NCBI GenBank assembly: GCA_965218495.1
Contig: OZ244626.1
Coordinates: 2,046,001-2,110,000, forward strand
Reading direction: 5' to 3'
DNA: 64,000 nucleotides
DNA from: G965218495 sp965218495
GTDB taxonomy: Bacteria; Bacteroidota; Rhodothermia; Rhodothermales; Bin80
The position numbers and the translations under genes are program-made. Below, in pieces: positions 37,298 through 46,275 of this stretch. The notes below the pieces were generated by a model. It was not told the origin of the DNA and searched no databases. It saw only the letters and a list, made by a program, of their open reading frames with translations. Position 1 is the stretch's first letter. The number at the start of each line of letters is the position of its first letter.

Positions 37298-38356
37298 GTG
37301 ATCTCTTTCCCCCGACGTGTTCCCGACAAGTATTCGGACGTAAGCACGGAACAGCGCGAGTTGCTTTTCAGCGTGGCATTCCTGCTTGCGTGGCTAGGTC
37401 TTGGCACGTTCATATACGCATATATCGAACACTGGCCGCTTCTGGATGGGCTTTATATGAGCTTCATCACGCTTACTACAATCGGCTTCGCAGAGACGCA
37501 CGAGCTGTCCAGTGCCGGTCGCGTCTTTACCATCTTCTTTGCCTTTATTGGCATTGGTATCGCCGCTTTTGGCGCGACGCGAGTGGCCCAACAGTTGATA
37601 TCGGCACCAAGGCTACGCCAGCGGCGCATGGCGCGGCACATAAGGCAAATGCATAACCACTACATAATATGCGGCTACGGGCGCATCGGCCGGCGGGTGA
37701 CGCAGGACCTGCGTGCTGCGGGTAAGTCCGTTGTTGTGCTGGAGCGCAAGGCGGCGCTGATTCAAGAGCTTCGTGAGGAGGGCATCCCATGCATTGAAGG
37801 AAATGCTACCCGTGAAGCTACGCTGGAGGCAGCTGGCCTCAAGCAGGCCAAAGGGCTCATCACGCTACTACCTGAAGACGCCCTCAATGTTTTTGTCACG
37901 CTTTTGGGCCGCGACATGAACCGCGACCTCTTTGTTCTAGCCCGCACAACTGACGACAAGAATCGGCGGCGGCTACTTCAAGCCGGAGCTACCCAAGTCG
38001 TCGCGCCGACGAAAATCGGAGCCATCCGGATGGCTCAGGTCATCTTACGGCCCAAAGTGGATGAATTCTTGACACACGTGTTGAAGGCGGACGACGGCGG
38101 ACTGATTATGGATGAGGTAGTCATTGAACCAGGATCATTCCTGGCAGGCAAGACGCTTGCTTCCTCCAAATTCCGGCAGCACTTTGAGGTGATAGTACTG
38201 ACAATTGTCCACGCAAATACAGGGCAGATGCACTTTAACCCCAGCCCCCACGATCTTATAAACCCGGGCGACATGCTCATTGTCTTGGGAAGCAAGGAAA
38301 TGATCAGAGTAATGGTCGAGGAAGGGTGCACTCCAAACGAAGCGCACATGGCATAG
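37298..38356 (+). CDS. K+ channel-like protein with RCK (TrkA_N/TrkA_C) domains
   Basis: A 352-aa two-helix ion channel with cytoplasmic gating domain. TM1 at ~20-44, pore loop and filter TTIGFAE at 60-66, TM2 at ~75-97. RCK_N has its nucleotide motif at GYGRIGRR (~124-131), and RCK_C occupies roughly 270-345. The filter departs from the T-V-G-Y-G-D norm of K+ channels, so selectivity is uncertain. GTG start at 37298. It follows the small conserved protein closely. Confidence 0.85.
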   Translation: MISFPRRVPDKYSDVSTEQRELLFSVAFLLAWLGLGTFIYAYIEHWPLLDGLYMSFITLTTIGFAETHELSSAGRVFTIFFAFIGIGIAAFGATRVAQQLISAPRLRQRRMARHIRQMHNHYIICGYGRIGRRVTQDLRAAGKSVVVLERKAALIQELREEGIPCIEGNATREATLEAAGLKQAKGLITLLPEDALNVFVTLLGRDMNRDLFVLARTTDDKNRRRLLQAGATQVVAPTKIGAIRMAQVILRPKVDEFLTHVLKADDGGLIMDEVVIEPGSFLAGKTLASSKFRQHFEVIVLTIVHANTGQMHFNPSPHDLINPGDMLIVLGSKEMIRVMVEEGCTPNEAHMA

Positions 38357-39118
38357 GCCGAGCTATGGCCGCGTGGCCGGCGATAGCTAGACGACTGAAA
38401 AGTAGCCTGCACGCATGGCTTACTTGCACTGCAGGTCTCGGGTGCGGTTCCTATCCATGCCGTACAGTCACGCGTGTCGCCAGGTCGCACGCGCCAGTAA
38501 CGGCCTGAAGCTGTGCACCTCGGCCAAAGCCAGACAGGCAGCGCCGGTGCACACGCAGCCTAGAGCTCGGCGGCGATTCAGCGTAGCGGCCGGAACTAGT
38601 GGTGTAGCCTACCTGAGCCGACCCGCTGCTTTTCACCTATTGATGGCTGTGCCGCCCTAAACTTACGGCGAGGAATGGATGGCAGAGGCCACAGGTAGCG
38701 GCGCAGCCATTTGGCACGCCAACACCTACTCACTATCGGTGTCGCTCACCGGATGCCACCGGATTGCCAGCTGAGGATCCTGCCCGTCACGCCGCAAATG
38801 AATCCAGCGTAGAACTTCAGCAAAAGGACAGTTTTTCTGCCGTGCGGCCTGAGTCCTGCCGGGCGATACAGCCAGGAAACGAGCCGAATGCCGCCATAAT
38901 CTTGGCCGCAGCTGCGTACCCGTCGGCTTTCAGCTCACCTACCAGAGTCTGGCAATGAGCATCACTCCGGAACCGTGTAGAGGAGGAAGAGAGCCTGGCC
39001 AACCGTTCGCCCTCACGCCGAAGAGTACGTGGCGCTGCTACTTCTATGGGCAAATCCAACACTGGGTCTGATCACGGACTGATACCGCGGCTCGCGGCAG
39101 TACCACGGGCGCGCAGTA
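38357..39118. other. Gene-free stretch after the channel gene
   Basis: 762 bp with only short, overlapping frames and no recognised motif or RNA. Confidence 0.5.
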
Positions 39119-39403
39119 GTGGCCATTACACGACTGCCCAACCTCCTAGTATTGGACATGCGCGAGCATTCTAAAGTACAGTTGAGCGAGTGCCAGCAAA
39201 TTTTCGCCGAACTCTACCAGCGCGCCTTCCTGCCCGCCACCGAGGCCTATCGCGATATATCCCATCAGGCTCTGGATGCAGCGCTGTTCAGAATGCTAGG
39301 CCTGGATGAATCGCTATTGGCATCGCTCGATCTGCTTCGGCACAAATGGTGCGCTGTGCCCAGCGTATACGGGGGCAAGTCGACAAGGCCACCCGACACC
39401 TAA
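39119..39403 (+). pseudogene. Possible remnant of a DNA methylase C-terminus
   Basis: A 94-codon frame from GTG 39119. YRDISHQALDAALFRMLGLDESLLASL resembles the 'R..LD.AVF.ALGL....L..L' segment near the end of type II (IIG-like) N6-adenine methylases. No catalytic motif (NPPY) is present, and no continuation was seen upstream. This is a weak match and could be chance. Confidence 0.25.
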
Positions 39404-39630
39404 AAAAGCCACGGCGATAGCAGCCCTGGCAGGCCAGTGATGTTTGGTTAGTGCCGGCGCCATTGCCCAGACTGCGGGTCGAGCTTTCCTGCATCACGCC
39501 ACCAGCCGCCGGCACACTCCGCACACTGTTCCGTAATATGCTGTATGCTACCGCGGGTTATGTGCCCCATGCACCGAATCTGTATACCAAGCGTAAAACC
39601 GCGCGATCACAACACGCTGGTTGCACATCG

Positions 39631-40593
39631 ATGATCAGGATTTCCCGAATTGCCACCCTCATCTGGGTGCTAGCCCTCACGGCAAGCCCCACACTGGCCC
39701 AAGGCGGCTATATCGACCAGGACGCGGTAGCGGGCCTGCTGAACCTGCGCGCGGAAAGCCTCGAGGACATCCCCGAGGTATTCTACGAGTACTACGTGCT
39801 GGAAGACGAGCGAGACAACAGCGCATGGGCGCGCAACAAGTTCTACAAGCTGATTGGAAACGGTGACGCCCAACGGGGGCGCCAGCGCGCTGAGCTGGTG
39901 CATTTGATCAATCGGCGCATCATGCAGACCTATGCCATCGGTGACACCATCATCATGCCTACGCTCTTTGATCTGGACTTTCGAGCGTTCTCACCTTTTC
40001 CGCGATACTACAACGGCGGACGGGAATTCGAAAAGCTCTTCATCATGGACAAGACGATCCAGGCGTTTGCAGCCTACGAGTATGGGCGGCTCATGCGCTG
40101 GGGCATTATCAACACTGGTAACCCTGATGAAAAACCGACGCCAAATGGGCGCTTTAACTTCAACTGGCAAGAGGAATTCCGCGTCTCATCCGATAGCCCC
40201 ATCGACGAACCCTGGGAAATGTACTGGGTGATGAACTTTCAACTTGAGGAAGGTTTGCACGTGCACCAGTATGAGATGCCCACCGGCGGGCCCATGAGCC
40301 ACGGCTGCGTACGACTCGTAGACGCGGATGCAGCATGGATCTACCGCTGGGCGGACACGTGGACCACTACGAGTTCATCAAAGGGCATCGCATCGGCGCA
40401 CTCGAAAATCCTAAAGCAGGGCACCACTGTCCTGGTAATAGGCAGCGAGCCCAGAGGTAAACCGCAACCCTTCGCAAAAGGACCGCGGTACCCGTCACTT
40501 AAGCCCGTAGAATTGCCGGCTCACCCGTACGACGTGCCACCCGGCACAGAGCAGCAAGAAATGTTTGATAAGCTCAGGCAGCAGGCCAGATAA
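39631..40593 (+). CDS. L,D-transpeptidase (YkuD family), exported
   Basis: 320 aa from ATG 39631, chosen for its signal peptide (MIRISRIATLIWVLALTASPTLAQ, cut near residue 24). The YkuD catalytic block HVHQYEMPTGGPMSHGCVRL is present at ~210-229, containing the catalytic Cys and the His pair, along with YGRLMRWGIINTGNP-like upstream strands. L,D-transpeptidases cross-link peptidoglycan or attach proteins to it. It is separated by 2 bp from the stop of the convergent lepB. Confidence 0.9.
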   Translation: MIRISRIATLIWVLALTASPTLAQGGYIDQDAVAGLLNLRAESLEDIPEVFYEYYVLEDERDNSAWARNKFYKLIGNGDAQRGRQRAELVHLINRRIMQTYAIGDTIIMPTLFDLDFRAFSPFPRYYNGGREFEKLFIMDKTIQAFAAYEYGRLMRWGIINTGNPDEKPTPNGRFNFNWQEEFRVSSDSPIDEPWEMYWVMNFQLEEGLHVHQYEMPTGGPMSHGCVRLVDADAAWIYRWADTWTTTSSSKGIASAHSKILKQGTTVLVIGSEPRGKPQPFAKGPRYPSLKPVELPAHPYDVPPGTEQQEMFDKLRQQAR

Positions 40594-40595
40594 GC

Positions 40596-41723
40596 CTACT
40601 TGATCGTGTTTAGCATCCGCCCAAAACGGATCTGACCAAAGAGGACCGGACTGCCTTGTGCATCCCACGAGAAGTAGACCATGACGGCCTTGCCGACGAC
40701 GTGATCGAAGGGGACAAATCCCCAAAAGCGGCTGTCCTCTGAATTGTCCCGGTTGTCACCCATCATGAAGTAGTAGTCCTGCGTAAAAGTATACGTCTGG
40801 GCAGGCTGTCCGTCTATGACGAACTGGTCCGCGGCGACGCCCGTGGAGTGTCCCTCGTACTTTCGGATAGCAGGCTCAAACATGGGCCAGTTTTCTTCGG
40901 TAAGCGTTACAGTCATCCCCTCCTTCGGAATCAGCACGGGACCATAGTTGTCCGGCGTGTAGTTTCTGCCCGGTGGGTACATATGGTCCGTGTAGCCCGA
41001 ACTTTCGCGCGCGATTGCCAGCGTCACGCGGTCCACGTAGGACCATTCGCGCAGCGCCGCTGCCGCTTCCTCAGTGGCTAATACGCGCAGGACGCTCTGA
41101 TTGGCCGTCGGCATCACCTCAACGATGCCAATCTCTCGAAGTCTGGCGTACGGTAGCTGAACGCGCGGACTAGATGTGTACACGTACCAGTGCTGCTGCA
41201 TGCGCTCGTTGATGGGCTGCGGAGCCCCATCAATATGCACAACCTTGTTGACTACGGCCAACGAGTCTCCCGGCATGCCTACCACCCGCTTGATATAGTG
41301 CATCTTGCGGTCGATGTACTCTGCCTGGTCGCCCGGCCAATTGAATACGACCGCATCCCCGCGCTTGACGCTGGAAAACCCCGTGAACCGCACCCAGGGT
41401 AGCTCAAGATTCGGAACATAGATCTGCGTAAACGGAACTCCTAGCGTAATGGGCGTCCGCGTACCGTAGTGCAGCTTGGATACGAAAAGGTAGTCGCCCA
41501 CCAGCAGGCTCTTCTCCATTGACGGCGTTGGAATGCGAAACAGGTCAAACAGGAGCGTCCTGACGATCACCATAAAGATGATCGCAAAGACCATCGCATC
41601 AAGCCACTCTCGAATATGACCCTTCTTTTTCTTGGCTGGATATTCGCCACGACGCTCCGCACGCTTGGCGGCGCGCTGCTCACGCCGCTTTCGCCGCGAC
41701 TCCCTAGATTGAGGTTCAGTCAA
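40596..41723 (-). CDS. lepB: Signal peptidase I
   Basis: A membrane-bound serine-lysine protease that removes signal peptides. A basic N-terminus is followed by a TM at ~42-60. Catalytic Ser68 lies in PTPSMEKSL and Lys145 in YIKRVVGMPGD; the third motif is MMGDNRDNSEDSRFWG. At 375 aa it is longer than many, with an insert between the lysine motif and the GDNR motif, as seen in Bacteroidota enzymes. It follows the secreted protein by 27 bp. Confidence 0.96.
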   Translation of the reverse strand: MTEPQSRESRRKRREQRAAKRAERRGEYPAKKKKGHIREWLDAMVFAIIFMVIVRTLLFDLFRIPTPSMEKSLLVGDYLFVSKLHYGTRTPITLGVPFTQIYVPNLELPWVRFTGFSSVKRGDAVVFNWPGDQAEYIDRKMHYIKRVVGMPGDSLAVVNKVVHIDGAPQPINERMQQHWYVYTSSPRVQLPYARLREIGIVEVMPTANQSVLRVLATEEAAAALREWSYVDRVTLAIARESSGYTDHMYPPGRNYTPDNYGPVLIPKEGMTVTLTEENWPMFEPAIRKYEGHSTGVAADQFVIDGQPAQTYTFTQDYYFMMGDNRDNSEDSRFWGFVPFDHVVGKAVMVYFSWDAQGSPVLFGQIRFGRMLNTIK

Positions 41724-41750
41724 GACACATACCGTCGATTTGGTTTAACA

Positions 41751-42602
41751 CTATTGCCTGCGGGCAGCAAACACAGGCCGGCCGCGGGCCAAGTTGGGCT
41801 GCCGGATAGGCTCAACTATGAAGCCGCTACCATCATAGCCTGTCCGATACCAACGCTCTTCAACGTCGTCATAGAAGTAATCAACGAAGGCCCCATAGGG
41901 CGCCTCGCGTATCACGCGCCCCAGAAGTGACTGGCGAACTGCGTATAATTGTTCCCGGAATCTATGGTCACCGGCAAGCACGATACCATGGTCAAGCGGT
42001 CCGCGCGCATCCATAACAATCACCGGAATGGTATCGTTTACGACAAACCAGTACTCAAACTGTACAAACTCGGCTTGCTGCCCGGCGGTCCTGGCTTCCA
42101 CGATGGTTTCCGTAGGTGCGCCGAAAGCGCTCTGCATCTTGGCGCGAATCCGCGGCGTGGCTGTCGTGTCCAAAGCGGTAAAGTGGTCGTTGCCGATGTA
42201 TGCCATCTTGGTGCCGTTGAACATCCCCTGATACCTTAGCCTTTCGGTTGGGTCAATCAGGACCCACGACTTGACTTCGCCCGCCCAGGGCGGCTCAGGA
42301 ATTGGCGGAAACGCCTTGGCGGCCAAGGCCATAATCCATGCGCTGAGCGTGTCGGACGGCACCTCTTGACGATCCAAGGTGGCTGGCGGCACAAGGGCAC
42401 CTCCGCGTGTCACGAACTCCCGAAACTCTTTGGCGAATCTCGCACGGGAATAGACCCACCCAATCTCGTCCTTGGCGATTCGCGCGTGCTGCTGACCCGC
42501 GGCAGACGCTTCGTGAGCTGTAAACAGCAATAGGCTTGCCATGAGTGACATCATTCCGAACCCAATGCAACGGGCTTTAACCTGGAGACACACGATACGC
42601 AC
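41751..42602 (-). CDS. Secreted protein of unknown function
   Basis: About 283 aa from GTG 42602, chosen because it gives a signal peptide with positive residues, a hydrophobic core and a cleavage site near ASAAG (residue ~35). ATG 42554 would lack the basic part. I do not recognise the family. Visible pieces are a W..I.P.ERL.Y.GMFNG block and a beta-rich region with YWFVVNDTIPVIVMDARG. It begins 1 base after the lepA stop and lies 27 bp before lepB, so it is likely co-expressed with lepA and lepB. Confidence 0.7.
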   Translation of the reverse strand: MRIVCLQVKARCIGFGMMSLMASLLLFTAHEASAAGQQHARIAKDEIGWVYSRARFAKEFREFVTRGGALVPPATLDRQEVPSDTLSAWIMALAAKAFPPIPEPPWAGEVKSWVLIDPTERLRYQGMFNGTKMAYIGNDHFTALDTTATPRIRAKMQSAFGAPTETIVEARTAGQQAEFVQFEYWFVVNDTIPVIVMDARGPLDHGIVLAGDHRFREQLYAVRQSLLGRVIREAPYGAFVDYFYDDVEERWYRTGYDGSGFIVEPIRQPNLARGRPVFAARRQ

Positions 42603-42603
42603 A

Positions 42604-44409
42604 TCAGTTCTCCATCGATAGTACTGCCAAGAAGGCCTCTTGTGGCACTTCCACGTTGCCAACATGCTTCATGCGCTTCTTGCCCTCTTTCTGCTTCTCC
42701 AACAGCTTCCGCTTGCGCGTGATATCCCCTCCGTAGCATTTGGCAGTGACATCCTTACGAACCGCCCGGACCGTGGTACGGGCAATTACTCGGCTCCCTA
42801 TCGCAGCTTGAATCGCCACCTCGAACATCTGCCGAGGGATCAATTCCTTCAGTCGTGACGTGAGCTTGCGCCCCATCTCAAACGCCTTGCTGCGATGAAC
42901 TATTGCCGAAAGTGCATCTACCGGATCCCCGTTGATCAAGATGTCCAGCTTTATCAGGTCACTTCGACGGTACTCAGCCAACTCGTAGTCAAACGACGCA
43001 TAGCCGCGGCTAAGGCTCTTTAGTTTGTCATAGAAGTCAAAGACGATTTCGGCAAGTGGGAGCTGGTATTCCAAGCTCACCCGCTCCTGATCGAGGTACG
43101 TCTGGTTGCTGTACTCACCCCGCCGATCCTGACAAAGCTTCATCAGGTTGCCGATATAGGCGGTGGGGGTAATGATCTCAGCCTTCACATAAGGCTCGCG
43201 GATATGGTCAAGCACGTTTCCCGCCGGCACTTTGTTCGGGTTTTCCACGACCTGCACTGCTCCGCTTGTCATCACGACTTCGTACTTGACGTTGGGGAGC
43301 GTGGTGATGATGTCCAGATCGAATTCCCGGTCCAGCCGCTCCTGCACGATTTCCATGTGCAGAAGTCCCAGGAAGCCCACGCGAAACCCGAATCCCAGCG
43401 CTACCGACGTCTCCGGCTCGTACGTTATTGCCGAATCATTTAGCTGCAGCCGCTCCAGCGAGGCACGAAGGTCTTCAAAGTGCTCGGTATTCGACGGGTA
43501 TACCCCCGAAAACACCATTGGCTTTACCTCACGAAACCCCGAAATCGGCTCCGCCGCCCGCCTGCGCGCATGCGTGATCGTATCGCCAACGCGCGTATCA
43601 CTAACATCCTTGATAGACCCAATCACGTACCCGACGTCACCTGCGCGCAGCTCGTCAGCAGGCTGCATGCCCAAGCGCAATACACCGATCTCCTCGGCCG
43701 CGTACGAACATCCTGTGGCCATAAAGTGAATCTCGTCACGGCGTTGCAGCGTGCCTTCAAAAACACGCACATATGCTACAGCACCCCGATATTGGTTGAA
43801 CACCGAATCAAAGATCAATGCGCGCAGCGGGGCGCTGCCATCGCCCTCAGGTGGCGGAACGCGCTTGATGATGGATTCCAGCACCGCCTGAACGCCGTAT
43901 CCAGTCTTGGCACTGATGCTGAGCACATCCTCGGCTGGCTCGCCGATAAGGTTTTCTACCGACATCGCCACCAGATCCGGGCGGGCGCTGGGCAGATCTA
44001 CCTTGTTGAGGACAGGGATGATCTCAAGGTCGTTGTCCAGCGCAAGAAAGAGGTTACTGACCGTCTGCGCCTCAATGCCCTGTGCGGCATCAATTACCAG
44101 GACTGCGCCCTCACAGGCCTTGAGTGCCCTGGATACCTCGTATGAAAAGTCCACGTGGCCGGGCGTATCGATCAGGTTGAGCGTATACGTGTGGCCATCG
44201 GCAGCTGCGTATTGCATCTGGACGGCGTGGCTTTTTATGGTAATACCGCGTTCACGCTCCAGGTCCATGGAGTCCAAGACCTGGTCCTGCATGTCCCGCT
44301 TCGCTACCGTACCGGTAATCTCTAGCAGCCGATCCGCAAGTGTGCTCTTGCCATGGTCAATGTGGGCAATGATGCAAAAATTCCGTATGCGGCTTTGGTG
44401 CGGAGGCAT
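42604..44409 (-). CDS. lepA: Elongation factor 4 (LepA)
   Basis: A ribosome-binding GTPase of 601 aa. G1 AHIDHGKST lies near residue 15, the G3 DTPGHVDF near 81-88, and the NKVDLP near 134. The LepA-specific C-terminus (DITRKRKLLEKQKEGKKRMK) is present, distinguishing it from EF-G and TypA. The order lepA-secreted protein-lepB continues on the same strand. Confidence 0.97.
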   Translation of the reverse strand: MPPHQSRIRNFCIIAHIDHGKSTLADRLLEITGTVAKRDMQDQVLDSMDLERERGITIKSHAVQMQYAAADGHTYTLNLIDTPGHVDFSYEVSRALKACEGAVLVIDAAQGIEAQTVSNLFLALDNDLEIIPVLNKVDLPSARPDLVAMSVENLIGEPAEDVLSISAKTGYGVQAVLESIIKRVPPPEGDGSAPLRALIFDSVFNQYRGAVAYVRVFEGTLQRRDEIHFMATGCSYAAEEIGVLRLGMQPADELRAGDVGYVIGSIKDVSDTRVGDTITHARRRAAEPISGFREVKPMVFSGVYPSNTEHFEDLRASLERLQLNDSAITYEPETSVALGFGFRVGFLGLLHMEIVQERLDREFDLDIITTLPNVKYEVVMTSGAVQVVENPNKVPAGNVLDHIREPYVKAEIITPTAYIGNLMKLCQDRRGEYSNQTYLDQERVSLEYQLPLAEIVFDFYDKLKSLSRGYASFDYELAEYRRSDLIKLDILINGDPVDALSAIVHRSKAFEMGRKLTSRLKELIPRQMFEVAIQAAIGSRVIARTTVRAVRKDVTAKCYGGDITRKRKLLEKQKEGKKRMKHVGNVEVPQEAFLAVLSMEN

Positions 44410-44484
44410 AGGATCGGCTGCTGCGCCGAAAAGGCGCGCGTGATATGCGATTCTACCGGTTGTGTTTCACTAGGTGCGTGAGAC

Positions 44485-44772
44485 TTACGCTGTATGCCAT
44501 GAGGTATCGGTAAGGTCAATCCGCTCCACAATGCCGACAACCGTTGCATCGGTAGGGGTCAGGCCCGGCTTGAAGGGCAACGCCGCTTCGCTCGAAGTGG
44601 CCAACATCACTACGTCCCCCGGGCCAGCATCCATGGTATCAAGGGCGATAACGAGTGGTCCTGAGGTTGCGCCGCCGGAATTGATGGGCGTAACAATCAG
44701 CATCCTTTTCCCCGCTAGACGCGGAGACTTGCATGTGGACCAGATGCTGCCGATGACGCGTCCCAGCCTCAT
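44485..44772 (-). CDS. EutN/CcmL family microcompartment vertex-like protein
   Basis: 95 aa. MRLGRVIGSIWSTCKSPRLAGKRMLIV is the typical EutN/CcmL start, followed by GDVVMLATSSEA. These proteins form pentamers that cap bacterial microcompartment shells. It is the second of a tandem pair (3 bp apart). No shell-hexamer (BMC-H) or enzyme genes are in the window, so an ordinary microcompartment is not supported locally. lepA begins 75 bp downstream. Confidence 0.88.
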   Translation of the reverse strand: MRLGRVIGSIWSTCKSPRLAGKRMLIVTPINSGGATSGPLVIALDTMDAGPGDVVMLATSSEAALPFKPGLTPTDATVVGIVERIDLTDTSWHTA

Positions 44773-44775
44773 TCG

Positions 44776-45045
44776 CTAGCCCGGGACATCGAGTTTGTCC
44801 ACGATAGCAGATATTACCGCATCCACGGGCTTGTTTCTGGTCAGTGCGGTCTGGCGGGCACTGGAACCTTGCGCCACCAGGACTGTCTCGCCGACCCCGG
44901 CACCGACGCTGTCAACGGCCACCACGAATCCTTTCTGCAGTGCGCCATCCAGCCCGACCCGCCGTACTATCTGCAGCTTCATGCCATTGAGCTGTTCGTC
45001 CTTGCGGGTCGCCCATACGGTCCCTATGACTTTGCCGAGCAACAT
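44776..45045 (-). CDS. EutN/CcmL family protein, first of tandem pair
   Basis: About 89 aa from ATG 45045 (MLLGKVIGTVWATRKDEQLNGMKLQIV), chosen because it aligns with the start of its neighbour; the frame reaches 45072. The middle VAVDSVGAGVGETVLVAQGSSAR follows the EutN/CcmL pattern. The two copies differ enough to be paralogues with separate roles, perhaps a mixed pentamer. Confidence 0.87.
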   Translation of the reverse strand: MLLGKVIGTVWATRKDEQLNGMKLQIVRRVGLDGALQKGFVVAVDSVGAGVGETVLVAQGSSARQTALTRNKPVDAVISAIVDKLDVPG

Positions 45046-45167
45046 CGGTTCATGCGTTCCTGCCGGGCGCACCTACGGCAAATTACGAGTGGCTACGGGT
45101 ATTGGCGGGCAACACTGCCTTCAATCACGGAATCCTTTTAGGACCACGAACCTGCAAGGGCCCAAGG

Positions 45168-45251
45168 TGCCCTGGAGAGGACTCGAACCTCCACGCCCGT
45201 TCGGGCACAGCATCCTGAATGCTGCGCGTCTACCAGTTCCGCCACCAGGGC
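45168..45251 (-). tRNA. tRNA-Leu (CAG anticodon)
   Basis: 84 nt. Acceptor arms GCCCTGG (45251-45245) and CCAGGGC (45175-45169) pair perfectly. The anticodon loop TTCAGGA on a CAGCA/TGCTG stem gives CAG (leucine). A long variable arm (GCCCG-GGGC type) and a T-loop GGTTCGAGTCC complete it. CCA is not encoded. It lies 122 bp upstream of the EutN pair on the same strand. Confidence 0.93.
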
Positions 45252-45367
45252 CTTCGGAAAGAATACTACGTTGGGTAGGGTGTAGTTCCAGTTTCCCGGA
45301 CGGAAACAAACGACGCAGGCACCAGTTGACGGGCGCCGCAGCCTTGGTTGTCATTGCTCTCTGCCAC

Positions 45368-45439
45368 TCCTCGGTAGCTCAATGGTAGAGCATGCGGCTG
45401 TTAACCGCAGGGTTGTAGGTTCGAGTCCTACCCGGGGAG
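45368..45439 (+). tRNA. tRNA-Asn (GTT anticodon)
   Basis: 72 nt. Acceptor arms TCCTCGG (45368-45374) and CCGGGGA (45432-45438) pair, with one G-T wobble. Loop CTGTTAA on a TGCGG/CCGCA stem reads GTT (asparagine). The T-arm GTAGG-TTCGAGT-CCTAC is complete and the discriminator is G. CCA is not encoded. Confidence 0.95.
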
Positions 45440-45448
45440 CATTACCAG

Positions 45449-45480
45449 GGCCTCCAGGCTTCGCTACCTGGGGGCCTTTT
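45449..45480 (+). terminator. Rho-independent terminator after tRNA-Asn
   Basis: A ten-pair hairpin: G45449-G45458 pair with C45467-C45476 (one T-G pair), an 8-base loop CTTCGCTA, and TTTT at 45477-45480. It ends the tRNA transcript and lies just before the stop of the opposing SDR. Confidence 0.85.
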
Positions 45481-45486
45481 CGGCAC

Positions 45487-46275
45487 CTAGTCGGCAGGGA
45501 GTGCCCGCATCGCCTGTGTGGAAAACCCTCCATCTACCAGCAGCGTCTGCCCCGTGATGTACCGGCTGGCTTCGGAGGCCAGAAAAATCACTGCGCCGTC
45601 CAAGTCATTGGGCAACCCCGGGCGGCCCAGAGGTAGCCTTGCCTTCAACGTCGCCACCCAGTCGGGATCTTCATAGAGCGCTGCATTCAACGCCGTCCTG
45701 AACCAACCTGGCGCTATGCAGTTGACCGTGACGCCGTGGGTACCCCAGTCGTCAGCCAGCGACATGGTAAGCTGCTTGACGCCACCTTTACTCGCACAGT
45801 AGGGACCCAGACCCGCGTACCCTGCGACACAGGTCAGTGAACCTATGTTGATGATGCGACCGTAGCCGGCGGGTACCATGTGACGGGCTACCGCCTGCGC
45901 GACAAAGAAGGTCCCGCGCAGGTTAGTGTCAACGATCGTGTTCCAGTCATCCCAAGAGACCTCCAGTGCCGGTTTGCGGTTGTTGCATCCCGCGTTGTTG
46001 ACCAGGATGTCGATACGCCCGAAGTACGCCACAGCCTGCGCTACCATCTGCTCGATGCTTGTTTGGCTGCGCACATCTAAAGCCAAAGCAAGTACGTCGC
46101 GACCGAGTGCTTGGACGTCCGACTGAAACAGCAGGAGGCTCGCCGATTCTCGACTGGTGATGACCAGGTCTGCGCCTGCGGTCGCCAGCGCTCTGGCCAT
46201 GAACTGCCCGAGGCCACGACTCGCGCCGGTCACGATGGCCACGCGACCCGAAAGGTCAAAAGGATTGTCTGCCAT
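45487..46275 (-). CDS. Short-chain dehydrogenase, gluconate 5-dehydrogenase-like
   Basis: 262 aa. TGASRGLG at 16-23, NNAGCNNR near 93-100, and catalytic Ser146, Tyr159 and Lys163 (YCASKGG). The overall order, ending IFLASEASRYITGQTLLVDGG, resembles gluconate 5-dehydrogenase and 2-deoxy-gluconate 3-dehydrogenase, but substrates vary widely in this family. A GntP-type transporter gene begins ~900 bp away on the other strand, a loose hint of sugar-acid metabolism. Confidence 0.85.
   Translation of the reverse strand: MADNPFDLSGRVAIVTGASRGLGQFMARALATAGADLVITSRESASLLLFQSDVQALGRDVLALALDVRSQTSIEQMVAQAVAYFGRIDILVNNAGCNNRKPALEVSWDDWNTIVDTNLRGTFFVAQAVARHMVPAGYGRIINIGSLTCVAGYAGLGPYCASKGGVKQLTMSLADDWGTHGVTVNCIAPGWFRTALNAALYEDPDWVATLKARLPLGRPGLPNDLDGAVIFLASEASRYITGQTLLVDGGFSTQAMRALPAD

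Noticed and set aside
44420..44442. GCGCC-GAAAA-GGCGC hairpin upstream of lepA
   Set aside because: No T-tract on either side, so not called as terminator. It could be random in GC-rich sequence.
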